Assembly: GCA_965238155.1 (NCBI GenBank)
Contig: OZ250175.1
Location: forward strand, 1 to 64,000
Direction of reading: 5' to 3'
Source: BJGV01 sp964196335
Lineage (GTDB): Bacteria; Pseudomonadota; Gammaproteobacteria; Burkholderiales; Nitrosomonadaceae
DNA length: 64,000 bases
The translations under genes were made by a program, and so were the position numbers. Positions 1-8,764 of the stretch are shown here, piece after piece. Below the pieces are notes generated by a model, which was not told where the DNA came from, did no database searches, and saw nothing but the letters and a program-made list of their open reading frames with translations. Every line of letters starts with the position of its first letter. The first letter of the stretch is position 1.

Positions 1-770
1 CTGAGAATATTTCCTATTTGTTTCTTACGCATATACATCTTGATCATGCGGGTGGTGCTGGAGAATTTATGTACCGTTTTCCTAATGCAAAGTTGGTCGT
101 GCACCCGCGTGCCGTACGCCATATGGTGGATCCTTCCAGACTAATTAAAAGTACCATGGCGGTTTACGGGGAAGAGAATTTTAGGCGTATGTATGGTGAG
201 ATTCGCCCAGTGGATGCAAGTCGTATAATTGAGGCAACTGATAAATTTTATATTAAAATGAATGGTCGAACACTGTTGTTTATTGATACACCAGGTCACG
301 CTCGTCACCACTTTTGTATTTTTGATGAAACAAGCCGGTCATTTTTCACCGGAGATACTTTTGGTGTGTCTTACCGGGAATTTGATGTGGACGGCATAGA
401 GTTTGTTTTTCCAACCACCACACCAGTGCAATTTGATCCTTTTGCAGCTCATCATTCTTTAGATCGGATCATGAGTTATGATCCGCAATACGCTTATCTT
501 ACCCATTATTCCCGTATTGGAAATTTAACTCACCATGCCACCGTGCTGCATGATCTGATTGATGTCTATGTAACAATAGCTAGTAACATTTTTAATCAGA
601 GATCTGACGGACATATTCCTTTGGTGAAAGAGCTTGGAGAGTTACTTACACAACGGATAAAAGCCCATGGATGTATTTTGCCACAGGATGAAATTCATGA
701 CCTGTTAAGTATGGATGTTAATCTTAACGCTAAAGGTCTGAAATGTTGGCTCGAATTGAATAGTAAATAG
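1..770 (+). CDS. MBL-fold metallo-hydrolase, 5' end outside the window
   Basis: This is a metallo-beta-lactamase-fold hydrolase of the glyoxalase II-like group. The reading frame is open from base 3, and the conserved zinc-binding block HIHLDH appears only a few codons in, so the start lies upstream of the window. Further ligand motifs are DTPGHARHH (about 95 residues on), TGDTFG with its bridging Asp, and LTHYSRIG near the C-terminal third. All expected metal ligands look present, so an active hydrolase is likely. The substrate cannot be told from sequence. It is followed at about 30 bases by a tRNA-Ser on the same strand. Confidence 0.85.
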   Translation, partial: ENISYLFLTHIHLDHAGGAGEFMYRFPNAKLVVHPRAVRHMVDPSRLIKSTMAVYGEENFRRMYGEIRPVDASRIIEATDKFYIKMNGRTLLFIDTPGHARHHFCIFDETSRSFFTGDTFGVSYREFDVDGIEFVFPTTTPVQFDPFAAHHSLDRIMSYDPQYAYLTHYSRIGNLTHHATVLHDLIDVYVTIASNIFNQRSDGHIPLVKELGELLTQRIKAHGCILPQDEIHDLLSMDVNLNAKGLKCWLELNSK

Positions 771-802
771 TATTAGAGAAAGGCGGTTGGATTGATGATT
801 AA

Positions 803-894
803 GGAGAGATGGCCGAGTGGTTTAAGGTACACGCTTGGAAAGCGTGCGTATGGTTTCAGCCGTACCGCGGGTTCGAATCCCGCTCTCTCCGCCA
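803..894 (+). tRNA. tRNA-Ser (anticodon GGA)
   Basis: A complete class II tRNA. The acceptor strand GGAGAGA pairs with TCTCTCC, followed by discriminator G and an encoded CCA. The anticodon loop reads CTTGGAAAG with anticodon GGA. A long variable arm (around 846-867) and a T-loop GGGTTCGAATCCC are present. The base composition changes to GC-rich island sequence about 40 bases downstream, so the gene lies beside the left edge of the accessory region. Confidence 0.96.
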
Positions 895-1129
895 CGTATA
901 AATCATTGTTATAGAATAGTTATTCAGAACCCGACATGGATTCGAACTTGTCTCGGAACTTCCGGGACTTACCCCGGATGCGTCCTGTTGTTGTGGGGTG
1001 CTGAGACCGGTCAGGCGCGGCAACCGGTCGGCTGATATCGGATAAGTCTCTTGTGCCGGTTTTGGTGGTACAACAAAACCAGCATTGATCGGTGATGGAA
1101 TAGAATATTGAGTGGGTCCGGGCCGGCGG

Positions 1130-2893
1130 TCAGCCGGTTCCGAGGAGGGCGTGTTGGTCTTCCCAGGCGACGGGGAGCCGTACCTCGTTTACGAGGCGCT
1201 TCGCGGTCAGTTCGATGGGATGGCGGTCGTGCAGGATGGCCCTGACGATGTCCGGTGCCAGGAAGCTGAGTCGCAGGATCCGGGTGAAGTAGGATCCGCC
1301 GACGCCGGCCTCGGCGGCAAGTTTTGCTATCGTTTTTCCGTGATTACGCATCACCATCGCATGGTATTGATGGGCTTGGGCAAGCACCCGGTGCAGGCTG
1401 TGGTCGGGCGTGCGGCGTACGTCACCATCCGCGCCGTCGATGAGGAACCTGGTCTCCATGCCGGTACGCCTGAGCCGGGCGGGAACGGAGACTGTGATTG
1501 TCGGCTCGTTTGCCTTACCAGGTGGTATTTGGTCGCGCGGGTTCCAACCGTCATTGAGGATGGTGAGGAGCCGGCGGGGCAGAATTCGGATCTCAAGCGT
1601 CTCCCGCATGAGGTCGATACGGTTGACAAGGCTCGTGAGGATGGCTCGTTTCCCGGACGGACCGATCCCGTCCCAGCGCTCGGCAAGACCGGAGGCGCGG
1701 GTGACAGTGCCGGTACGCTCGTTGACCTCGGCGATATGCTGTTCGATCGCGCCGTACAAATCGGTCTGGTTCGTCAGAAACTGCCGCAGGCGATCTTCGA
1801 CCAAGCGTTCGAGGTCGCCGGCCGGCACGCGACGTCCGCGCGGTGCGTCGCATCGGCTTTCCCTGACCAGCCCTTGCGAGACGTAATAGCGGTAGCGGGT
1901 GCCCTTCTTGTTGGTATGGCTTGGTATCATCCGCTCGCCGGTATCGTCGTAGAGTAGTCCGGCCAGCAGGCTCGGCTGCGATGCTCTGGTCCCGTTCGCA
2001 CGGTCGACGCGGTTTCCCGTGAGTTTGCACTGCACCTCGTTCCAGAGCGATTCGTCGACGATTGCGTCATGCAGACCGGGGTAACATACCTCTTTGTGCA
2101 CGATCTTGCCGCGATAGATACGGTTCTGTAGCATCAGATAGAGTGCACCGCGGGCAAGCGGCTTGCCGCCCGTGGTGCGCCCGAACCGATCAACCCGGGC
2201 CTTGCTGACGATGCCGTTGCACTCAAGCGATTCCTTAAGGATCCGGACCGACCCGAGTTCAGCGTAATGCCGGTAGATTTGCCGGACCATCTCGGCCTCG
2301 GCTTCGTTGACCACCAGCTTCCGGTCTTTCACGTCATAGCCGAGCGGCGGCAGACCGCCCATCCACATGCCCTTCTTCTTGGAAGCCGCGATTTTATCGC
2401 GGATGCGCTCGCTGGTGACCTCCCGTTCGAACTGGGCAAAGCTGAGCAGCATATTGAGGGTCAATCGGCCCATGGACGTGGTGGTATTGAACTGCTGGGT
2501 AACCGAGACGAACGATACTCCCATCCGGTCAAACACCTCGACGATCCTGGCGAAATCACCGAGCGAACGGGTGAGCCGGTCAACTTTGTAGACCACCACC
2601 GTATCGATCCGACCGGCTTCGATATCTTCCAGAAGACACTTCAGGGCCGGCCGTTCCAGGGTCGCGCCCGAGATCCCGCCATCGTCATACATCTCGGGCA
2701 GGCAGATCCAGCCCTCGTGTTTCTGGCTGAGGATGCAGGCTTCACAGGACTCGCGCTGGGCGTCAAGCGAGTTAAAATCCTGCTCCAGCCCTTCCTCATG
2801 GGATTTGCGCGTATAGATTGCACAGCGGGGTGCAATCCTGGGTACGGACGTCTTTCCGTTCTTCCCCTTACGCATCGCCCGCTCTGGTATCAA
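1130..2893 (-). CDS. Large serine recombinase (site-specific recombinase, resolvase/integrase)
   Basis: A 587-residue serine recombinase. The N-terminal resolvase domain carries the nucleophile context YTRKS (Ser31), then YDDGGISGATLERP and VVYKVDRLTRS typical of the catalytic fold. A 'Recombinase' domain follows (PPLGYDV near residue 200), then a zinc-ribbon-like stretch and a long C-terminal region. The length fits large serine integrases of phages and islands. It overlaps by 26 bases the stop of the upstream DUF2924 gene, a pairing seen repeatedly in proteobacterial prophages and islands. It sits at the tRNA-Ser edge of the GC-rich module and probably mobilised it. The reading frame is intact. 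Confidence 0.9.
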   Translation of the reverse strand: MIPERAMRKGKNGKTSVPRIAPRCAIYTRKSHEEGLEQDFNSLDAQRESCEACILSQKHEGWICLPEMYDDGGISGATLERPALKCLLEDIEAGRIDTVVVYKVDRLTRSLGDFARIVEVFDRMGVSFVSVTQQFNTTTSMGRLTLNMLLSFAQFEREVTSERIRDKIAASKKKGMWMGGLPPLGYDVKDRKLVVNEAEAEMVRQIYRHYAELGSVRILKESLECNGIVSKARVDRFGRTTGGKPLARGALYLMLQNRIYRGKIVHKEVCYPGLHDAIVDESLWNEVQCKLTGNRVDRANGTRASQPSLLAGLLYDDTGERMIPSHTNKKGTRYRYYVSQGLVRESRCDAPRGRRVPAGDLERLVEDRLRQFLTNQTDLYGAIEQHIAEVNERTGTVTRASGLAERWDGIGPSGKRAILTSLVNRIDLMRETLEIRILPRRLLTILNDGWNPRDQIPPGKANEPTITVSVPARLRRTGMETRFLIDGADGDVRRTPDHSLHRVLAQAHQYHAMVMRNHGKTIAKLAAEAGVGGSYFTRILRLSFLAPDIVRAILHDRHPIELTAKRLVNEVRLPVAWEDQHALLGTG

Positions 2894-3404
2894 CTTGCTG
2901 TCCGGCCTTCCCGTTGAGTCCGAAGAAACGTGGCCCCGACCAGTGGGTGCCGGTAATCCCGCGTGCGATCGCCGATAGTGACCGCCACTGCCGGCCCTTC
3001 CATTCGAAGCCGTCCTCGGTGACGATCACGGTGTGAGCCTCACCGCACCATTCACGGATCAGCTTCGCTCCTGGTTTGAGACGGGCGACCCGGTTACGGG
3101 TCACATCGCCGTCCCGTCCCATGGTATTTGCCAGATCTGCGAGACGGCGTCTGGTTGCCGTGCTATGACCACCCCGGACCTGTTCCTGCATCTTCCGGGC
3201 GACGCCGAGTATGAGTAGATCGCGTGCCACCCGCTTCGGCGGGTACACACGATAAAGCCGCTGCCACGCGGAACGAAGGGTCGCATAATCCATCTCCGTG
3301 AGCACCTGAAGCTCGACGGGTACGACATCTTCAGAGACGGCGTCACGGCGTCGGCCGCTGGCGGGCGCGGGATGTTTTGCGGTGTGGATTTCCGTATCCG
3401 GCAT
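2868..3404 (-). CDS. DUF2924 domain-containing protein
   Basis: A 178-residue protein of the DUF2924 family. The N-terminal half has a segment on the pattern LRSAWQRLYRVYPPKRVARD, and the C-terminal half carries the family hallmarks RLKPGAKLIREW, HTVIVTEDGFEWKG and SLSAIARGITGTHWSG, a DNA-binding-like SAI.ITG.hwsG block. The biochemical function is unknown. The gene precedes and overlaps the serine recombinase (stop at 2868, recombinase start at 2893), and such pairs are common in prophages, so a role as accessory or directionality factor for the recombinase is a reasonable inference only. Confidence 0.85.
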   Translation of the reverse strand: MPDTEIHTAKHPAPASGRRRDAVSEDVVPVELQVLTEMDYATLRSAWQRLYRVYPPKRVARDLLILGVARKMQEQVRGGHSTATRRRLADLANTMGRDGDVTRNRVARLKPGAKLIREWCGEAHTVIVTEDGFEWKGRQWRSLSAIARGITGTHWSGPRFFGLNGKAGQQVDTRAGDA

Positions 3405-3617
3405 AGCTTATGTTTCCTTTCTTGTCAGAGGTTTACCTGGTCATGAGGTGGCTCTCCGCCTCGTGACCTGACGACAGTACCGCTTCCCTGCGGGCAAAAG
3501 TCAAGTCAACACCTGTGGTTCATACCATAAACCGGCCGCCGGACCGATACCTGCACATTCGGACTGGTGGATGTTGTCGTTGTGACATTGTCCGGCGGTC
3601 CGGGACAGGAAAGCAGC

Positions 3618-4415
3618 TCATCGCACTTCAAATTCGATACAAGTGTACTGATAACCGTTTCCGGACCGGTCAGAATACCAGCTCTCAACAGCGGGGTAAC
3701 GCTCGTTCCATACGGTTCCGACGGCTTGATGTGATGAACAGGCCCCGTCATTTCCATGGTTTTTCCGCGCCTGTGAACCCTCCGGCAATTCATCACCAAA
3801 GGCGTAGCGTACCATGAAAGGGGCTGAGTCGCTTTTGCACGCCCAGAGAATGAACCCGTCGCGGGAGACCACAAACGCTATGGGTTTTGTACTTAACCGG
3901 ACATAGCGCAGAGCACTCGCCTGCAACGAGCAGTCAAAGCGATTGCCCATCTCACACAGCGTATCCGTATTCCAGGTGCTATGTGCAAACTCTTTACGGA
4001 TCAGGTTTGCCGGCATGAGTAGCCAGGAGGCAAAAATGTTCGCTTCGGTTTCAATCCCGTCACGAAAATCGTTCAGTGTTTCCTCACTGTCCCCGAAACA
4101 ATCCCGAAGCTCCCGATGGCACATAAAATGTCCCAGTTCATGGGCAAGGGTGAAACGCTGACGCCTTGTGTTCCGGATCTTTTCATTGAGAAGAATGGCC
4201 CATCTCCGGGTACCCCGGGTGCGCACCAATGCGCCCTCAAGGCTGTCAAAATGGTTTCGGTCAATCACCAGTGTATCTGAAAAGCTGCTGGTCAGAATCG
4301 CACCGTCAATCAAAGCCTCAATATCAAGCGGATAGCGGTTTGGTCCGAATTTCTGCCAGAGTGAGCTGAGGCGGATGGCCTCTTTGATCGGGTTAGTCGT
4401 TTTTTTCGCTGTCAA
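3618..4415 (-). CDS. ImmA/IrrE-family metallo-endopeptidase
   Basis: A zinc peptidase of the ImmA/IrrE type, about 265 residues if translation starts at the TTG at 4415. The open frame extends to an ATG at 4526, but that would overlap the upstream XRE gene by 134 bases. The signature LAHELGHFMCH gives the HExxH zinc site (residues 92-96 from the TTG), followed by an EAN-type helix (ETEANIFASWLLMP) holding the third ligand. Proteins of this family cleave or inactivate a partner XRE repressor under stress, and the XRE gene lies directly upstream and overlaps, so they form a regulator-protease pair. The C-terminal 50 residues are not family-typical. Confidence 0.82.
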   Translation of the reverse strand: MTAKKTTNPIKEAIRLSSLWQKFGPNRYPLDIEALIDGAILTSSFSDTLVIDRNHFDSLEGALVRTRGTRRWAILLNEKIRNTRRQRFTLAHELGHFMCHRELRDCFGDSEETLNDFRDGIETEANIFASWLLMPANLIRKEFAHSTWNTDTLCEMGNRFDCSLQASALRYVRLSTKPIAFVVSRDGFILWACKSDSAPFMVRYAFGDELPEGSQARKNHGNDGACSSHQAVGTVWNERYPAVESWYSDRSGNGYQYTCIEFEVR

Positions 4416-4722
4416 AACCGGAAACGATCCTGTCGATATAACGCTTGTCGTTCTCCGGGAGCCTTTTGAACTTTCTGAAAAAAGCCTCTTCAAGCTGCAC
4501 TTCGGACGGCTCATCCACCTGGTCATCTAAAAAGAAATCCGGTGATTCGCCCAGGTAATGTGCAATTTTTAAGAGAAGTGCAGCGGAGGGCACGGCCTTC
4601 TGCTTGTTCTCAAGCTGCCAGACATACGCTTTCGAGCTGCCAATTGCCTCAGCCAGCTCTTCCAGCGTACGGTTCCTGCCGGTCCGGATCTTCCTGAGCT
4701 TTTCGCCGAATTTCTCAGACAT
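4393..4722 (-). CDS. XRE-family transcriptional regulator (helix-turn-helix)
   Basis: A 109-residue protein with a Cro/CI-type helix-turn-helix at residues 6-62 (LRKIRTGRNRTLEELAEAIG, then SKAYVWQLENKQKAVPSAALL). A short acidic C-terminal tail may be the contact or cleavage region for the ImmA-type protease encoded immediately downstream, whose start overlaps. The gene is transcribed away from the DNA methyltransferase. The divergent intergenic region contains palindromes that fit an autoregulatory operator. The likely role is repressor of the module, analogous to ImmR of ICEBs1; this is inferred from family and context. Confidence 0.88.
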   Translation of the reverse strand: MSEKFGEKLRKIRTGRNRTLEELAEAIGSSKAYVWQLENKQKAVPSAALLLKIAHYLGESPDFFLDDQVDEPSEVQLEEAFFRKFKRLPENDKRYIDRIVSGFDSEKND

Positions 4723-4775
4723 GGAATTTCATCTGTAGCGCCTCCTTGACACAAGTATAGCGATCGATGTATAAA

Positions 4776-4801
4776 TTGCAAGTATTGCAATAGATATACT
4801 T
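4776..4801. promoter_or_regulatory. Candidate operator between the XRE and methyltransferase genes
   Basis: The 105-base divergent region is AT-rich. It contains a 15-base palindrome, TTGCAAGTATTGCAA (4776-4790), partly overlapping an imperfect dyad AAGTAT...ATACTT (4780-4801). Such dyads in front of an XRE gene commonly bind the regulator itself. No footprint evidence is available. Confidence 0.45.
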
Positions 4802-4827
4802 TTATAAACTTAACGTATGGAGGCAAA

Positions 4828-6135
4828 ATGCCGGACACTGTTATCGAATCTCACCCCGTTGCCTCATTGAAGCCCCGGAACCGGAACGCCCGCACCCATT
4901 CCAAAAAACAGTTGCGCCAGATTGCGGAGAGTATCCGCACCTTTGGCTTTACCAATCCGGTGTTGATTGACGAGGAGAGTTCAATCCTGGCGGGTCATGG
5001 TCGTGTGGCAGCGGCCAGACTGGCGGGGATGACAGACGTACCTTGTGTGCGGCTGGAATACCTGACACCGGAGCAAAAACTGGCTTACGTTCTGGCGGAC
5101 AACAAGCTGGCACTGAACGCCGGTTGGGATGAGGATCTGCTGGCAGAAGAGCTGGGTGACCTGCTGGCGCTCGATCCGGACTTTGACATCGGGGTCACTG
5201 GTTTTTCGATTCCGGAAATCGATTTGTTAATCGAAGGGCTCGCCCCGGAAGAGCCGGGCGATCCGGCAGAGGATGTGCTGCCCCGGGCAGAGGACGTGCC
5301 GGACCGGTGTCATCCCGGCGATCTCTGGCAGTTGGGCGCACACCGCTTAATTTGCGGAGATGCGCTCGATACGGAGACGGTCGCACTTCTGATGGACGGG
5401 GAGAACGCGCGGATGGTGTTTACCGACCCGCCTTATAATGTACCGGTCAACGGGCATGTCAGCGGTTCGGGTAAAATCAGGCATCGTGAGTTTGCGATGG
5501 CGTGCGGTGAGATGTCATCAGAGGCATTTACCGCCTTTCTGTCCCAGGCCTTCCGTAATCTTACCGAATACAGCCTTAACGGATCCATCCACTTTATCTG
5601 CATGGACTGGCGTCACATTAAGGAGATAACAGCGGCCGGAAACACGATCTACACGGAGCTCAAGAACCTGATTGTCTGGGTCAAGGACAATGGCGGCATG
5701 GGCACTTTCTACCGCTCGCGTCACGAACTGATCTTTGCCTTCAAGAACGGGGCAGCTCCGCACGTCAACAGTTTTGAGCTGGGTCAGCACGGACGCTATC
5801 GCACCAACGTCTGGCAATACCGGGGCGTTAATACGTTTCGGACCGGGCGCATGGAAGAGTTGGCGATGCATCCGACCGTCAAGCCGGTACAGATGATTGC
5901 TGATGCAATCAAAGATGTATCAGGCCGTGATGAGATTGTCCTGGATCTCTTTGCCGGTTCCGGCTCCACCCTGATTGCGGCGCACAAGACGGGTCGGCGC
6001 GGCTTTCTGTGTGAACTTGATGTACGCTATTGCGATAGAATTCTCGCGCGCTGGGAAGCATATGCAAAAGATGATGCGACACGCTTAGTCTGCGGGGATG
6101 CTGTGCCTTTGAACTACGGGGAGGCAACCCGATGA
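4828..6135 (+). CDS. ParB-like domain fused to an N4/N6 DNA methyltransferase
   Basis: A 435-residue phage-type DNA methyltransferase. Residues 5-95 form a ParB/Srx-like domain (NARTHSKKQLRQIAESI, ILAGHGRVAAARLAGM). The catalytic motif TDPPYN is at residues 199-204 and the SAM-binding motif LDLFAGSGS at 372-380. Motif IV before motif I is the beta-class order, so N6-adenine or N4-cytosine methylation is expected. A strong ribosome site (GGAGG) lies 6 bases before the ATG. The TGA stop overlaps the ATG of the DUF5681 gene. This methylase/DUF5681 pair usually sits before the terminase genes of prophages, where it may protect DNA from host restriction; the target sequence is unknown. Confidence 0.9.
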   Translation: MPDTVIESHPVASLKPRNRNARTHSKKQLRQIAESIRTFGFTNPVLIDEESSILAGHGRVAAARLAGMTDVPCVRLEYLTPEQKLAYVLADNKLALNAGWDEDLLAEELGDLLALDPDFDIGVTGFSIPEIDLLIEGLAPEEPGDPAEDVLPRAEDVPDRCHPGDLWQLGAHRLICGDALDTETVALLMDGENARMVFTDPPYNVPVNGHVSGSGKIRHREFAMACGEMSSEAFTAFLSQAFRNLTEYSLNGSIHFICMDWRHIKEITAAGNTIYTELKNLIVWVKDNGGMGTFYRSRHELIFAFKNGAAPHVNSFELGQHGRYRTNVWQYRGVNTFRTGRMEELAMHPTVKPVQMIADAIKDVSGRDEIVLDLFAGSGSTLIAAHKTGRRGFLCELDVRYCDRILARWEAYAKDDATRLVCGDAVPLNYGEATR

Positions 6136-6872
6136 CGAAGTTCAGACATACGGACACCAAACCATTCATGCATCGGCCGGAGTCGCTGGCCTTTGAGACC
6201 GGCTATGGTAAGCCGCCACAAGGGAGCCGCTTTCAGCCGGGTCAGTCCGGCAACCCCGGTGGCCGGCCAAAGGGTGCAAAAAACAAGATTCCGGCTCTGA
6301 ACGGAGGGCGGCTGAAGGATATTATCATGGAAGAAGCCAATCGTACAATTTCGGTGCGCGACGGGGAGAAAAACGTCACGATGCCGATGGTACGGACGGT
6401 TATCCGGTCGCTAGTGGTGAGTGCGGACAAAGGAAACTCCCGGGCACAACGTTTGTTCACCGGGCTGCTGTACACGACTGAGCGTGAGCAAGCCGCACAG
6501 GAATATGCTTTACTGGATGCGGTGATCGGCTACAAAGTCGATTGGGAACGGGAGCTGGAACGCCGTGCGCGTTTAGGAATCGAAGCCCCCGAGCCGTTTC
6601 CGCATCCTGACCAGATCATCGTGGATTTGCGCGGTGACGGTGGCATAACCATCAAAGGGCCGATGACGAAGCAGGAAAAAACAGAGATTGATGAAGAAAT
6701 TGACAGTGTCAGGCGGGCGAAAGTGACCATCGAGGCAGGGCTGGAAGATCTTCAGGGGAAACCGGGCGGGGCGCGAAGTGATAAAACCAGGAAACGCCTG
6801 CAAAACAGAATCCGCTTATTCGAGCGCATTCTCCACAAAATCAGGACAAGACTGTCGGATCTGGAATATTAG
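6132..6872 (+). CDS. DUF5681 domain-containing protein (phage packaging neighbourhood)
   Basis: A 246-residue protein whose N-terminus carries the DUF5681 hallmark: GKPPQGSRFQPGQSGNPGGR around residues 26-45, followed by PKGAKNK. The rest is charged and helical, with a probable coiled coil near the C-terminus (about residues 180-246). Start and upstream stop share ATGA, implying coupled translation with the methyltransferase. In prophages this family sits just before the terminase large subunit and may be a small-terminase-like or DNA-binding factor. No terminase follows here, so the module looks truncated on its right side. Confidence 0.82.
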   Translation: MTKFRHTDTKPFMHRPESLAFETGYGKPPQGSRFQPGQSGNPGGRPKGAKNKIPALNGGRLKDIIMEEANRTISVRDGEKNVTMPMVRTVIRSLVVSADKGNSRAQRLFTGLLYTTEREQAAQEYALLDAVIGYKVDWERELERRARLGIEAPEPFPHPDQIIVDLRGDGGITIKGPMTKQEKTEIDEEIDSVRRAKVTIEAGLEDLQGKPGGARSDKTRKRLQNRIRLFERILHKIRTRLSDLEY

Positions 6873-7330
6873 AATCTGGTTCAAAACTCATGACGTCATC
6901 CTGAGTAAATATCCGCATCCATTTTACCCTCAGCAAGATGCCAAAGTATTCGCCCATTTGCGCTGCTGCCATTGATTGTAGAAGCGGCAGCCGAAAATCG
7001 AAGAGAATATATAGTCGGTGCAAAACAGAAGTACGTCACTTTCTTCTTTTAGTATATCTTTTTTGATCAAAATCTGGCGCTGAGCAGCCACTCCTTCCGG
7101 GATGCCGGATGTTGTATACAGCCCGGCATCCCGGAACGGACAGGACGGGTGTCCGCGTCGCACCGGAGCGTTACTATTTTCTCGTCCCAGAGACCGCGGG
7201 GCGTAAGTCCGTTGCCATTGTCGTCCCACAGACCCAGGTGCATCGACGTTGCCAGAAGGCGGGACCTATCGTGAGACGGGCGGTGCAACCGACTCCGGCG
7301 TAAGTCCCGCCGGGTACGGGCCATCGTTGA
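6873..7330. other. Non-coding stretch after the phage module
   Basis: No frame here has recognisable protein features. The sequence changes from AT-rich (6,880-7,080) to GC-rich (7,090-7,330). It contains a GC-rich inverted repeat around 7100-7135 (ATGCCGG...CCGGCAT) that could form a hairpin. It probably holds remnants of the truncated phage segment. Confidence 0.4.
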
Positions 7331-7478
7331 TTTCTAAGCTGCCTGTGCGGCAGTGAACCTGTTTTGCCGGTCTTTCCGATCCCGGATTTCTTTCTAAGCT
7401 GCCTGTGCGGCAGTGAACATCGGTTATCTGCGCATGAAGCCTGTTAATAATTTCTAAGCTGCCTGTGCGGCAGTGAAC
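7331..7478 (-). CRISPR. Orphan three-repeat CRISPR array with type I-F repeats
   Basis: Three identical 28-base repeats lie at 7331-7358, 7391-7418 and 7451-7478, separated by two different 32-base spacers. Read on the minus strand the repeat begins GTTCACTGCCGCACAGGCAG and ends CTTAGAAA. This matches the type I-F consensus, with a CTGCC...GGCAG hairpin. The 60-base period is exactly that of I-F arrays. No cas gene lies in the window, so the array depends on Cas proteins encoded elsewhere or is a relic. By the usual I-F orientation the leader would lie beyond 7478 (about 7479-7650). Neither spacer matches another part of the window that I could see. Confidence 0.92.
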
Positions 7479-8032
7479 ACTGGGTTCTGCCGTCCTGACT
7501 GAATAGTATTTTGTAATGGCATTCACCCGCTACAATCCGGGAGAAAGGTGCAAAAGAGAGATCGCTTCTCCTGCTGGAATCCACATAACGGCCCGGGCTG
7601 TGAGTGTATTGAAAAGAATGTCAGAGTATTCCTGTTTACTCTGGTCTTCAGGTTACTTAGGATGGGAGACAGAAGACCCCGGAGTGCAAATGTTGCAAAG
7701 TCGGACAGGATGACAATACATTGAATTCGTAAGGGATCCGGGCGTACGGCGGGAAGCGTGTCAACAAGTCATTTAGGTTGATATAAAACGGATAGGTCTG
7801 TGTTTAATTTCGTTGCGGGGACCATCGTACGGATAGTCGGGAGTCCCTACATGTTCGGGGTGTTAAACCCATTCCTTGGGAGAATGATGTAATCAACTCA
7901 TGACTTCTCTCTGTTCAATCAAGCTGATAAGCATCCTTTTATGATGCAACGCTTCCGGGGCGACGGACTTGCTCAGGTTAGTTTAACACCAGGGTAAAGC
8001 CCTCATCACTTGTCATCACGTTATCAATAAAA

Positions 8033-8125
8033 AATTGACCATCCGGATTAATTGTGATCTGGGCTAAGGTGTAACGCCCAACCCGGACGCCGCAGATTGA
8101 TATAGCCACTATCGACCACACGATG
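8033..8125 (+). pseudogene. pxpA: Decayed copy of the pxpA 5' end
   Basis: Bases 8033-8064 are identical over 32 bases to 10731-10762, which covers the TTG start and first ten codons of the intact pxpA. In this copy the frame hits TAA straight after the codons for CDLG. Similarity continues patchily (ACCCGGACGC, then GATATAGCCACTATCG against GATATCGCCAATATCG) to about 8125, with an 11-base deletion, and then fades. It is a dead duplicate. The two copies flank the autotransporter locus in direct orientation. Confidence 0.8.
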
Positions 8126-8576
8126 GCATAGGACTGGAAACATCAATGTGTGTGCTATTATCAACAGTTCATGCAGGCGCCTGATTTGTCTCACAGGTAC
8201 TGCCTGACATAAAAGCGGCGCAGAATACACCAATGTATGGTAGTGTTACACACTATGGAAATAGAGGCGTTATATTTAGATGAAAATAACTTCTAAGCAA
8301 CCTGTCCAAGTACCACGGGGTACGCAGGCAAGACATAGACACGATAAACAACTTTAGATTACGCAGAACACCAGCTGGCATCTGAACGGAGAAAATAAAA
8401 TGGTAAAACGGCAACATATTCAATACAGTGCCTCATACATTACTATATTAACCGCCTGTATGCTCGCCTCGCCTGTGGCCGCCCAATCAATTACCATTGC
8501 CGAAGGAGAGACTCGATCGGAGACGGTTTCATCGGGTGATCCTGATGCTCGTATCACCAACAGCGGCACCATAACA

Positions 8577-8581
8577 GGGGG
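8577..8581 (+). repeat. G5 run at the first autotransporter frameshift
   Basis: A run of five Gs marks the point where the signal-peptide frame leaves the passenger frame. A sixth G would continue it into TGGSAGIFSSGSG, which fits the repeat pattern of the passenger. The tract is short for efficient slippage. Confidence 0.6.
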
Positions 8582-8764
8582 AGTGCCGGCATTTTCTCAT
8601 CCGGCTCCGGCGCGAGCCTCACCAATGAGGCGGGCGGCACCATCTCAACGTCAGGTGAGGGGTCTCACGGTATTTTCTCGCAGGGTGCTATGGCAAATAT
8701 TACCAATGTCCTTAGCGGCTCAATCTCAACCACAGGGTTTCAGGCTTTTGGTATTTTCTCAAAC

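Noticed and set aside
835..1035. 66-codon frame overlapping tRNA-Ser
   Set aside because: It starts inside the tRNA and has no recognisable protein feature.
2267..2917. Long plus-strand frame inside the serine recombinase gene
   Set aside because: High GC content opens antisense frames; the minus-strand product has all recombinase motifs.
7067..7324. 85-codon minus-strand frame next to the CRISPR array as a possible cas or toxin gene
   Set aside because: No motif, no ribosome site, and Arg-rich composition typical of GC-rich spurious frames.
8289..8310. Degenerate fourth CRISPR repeat (TTCTAAGCAACCTGTCC)
   Set aside because: It shares only about 15 of 19 bases with the repeat, lacks the rest, and is 810 bases away from the array out of period.
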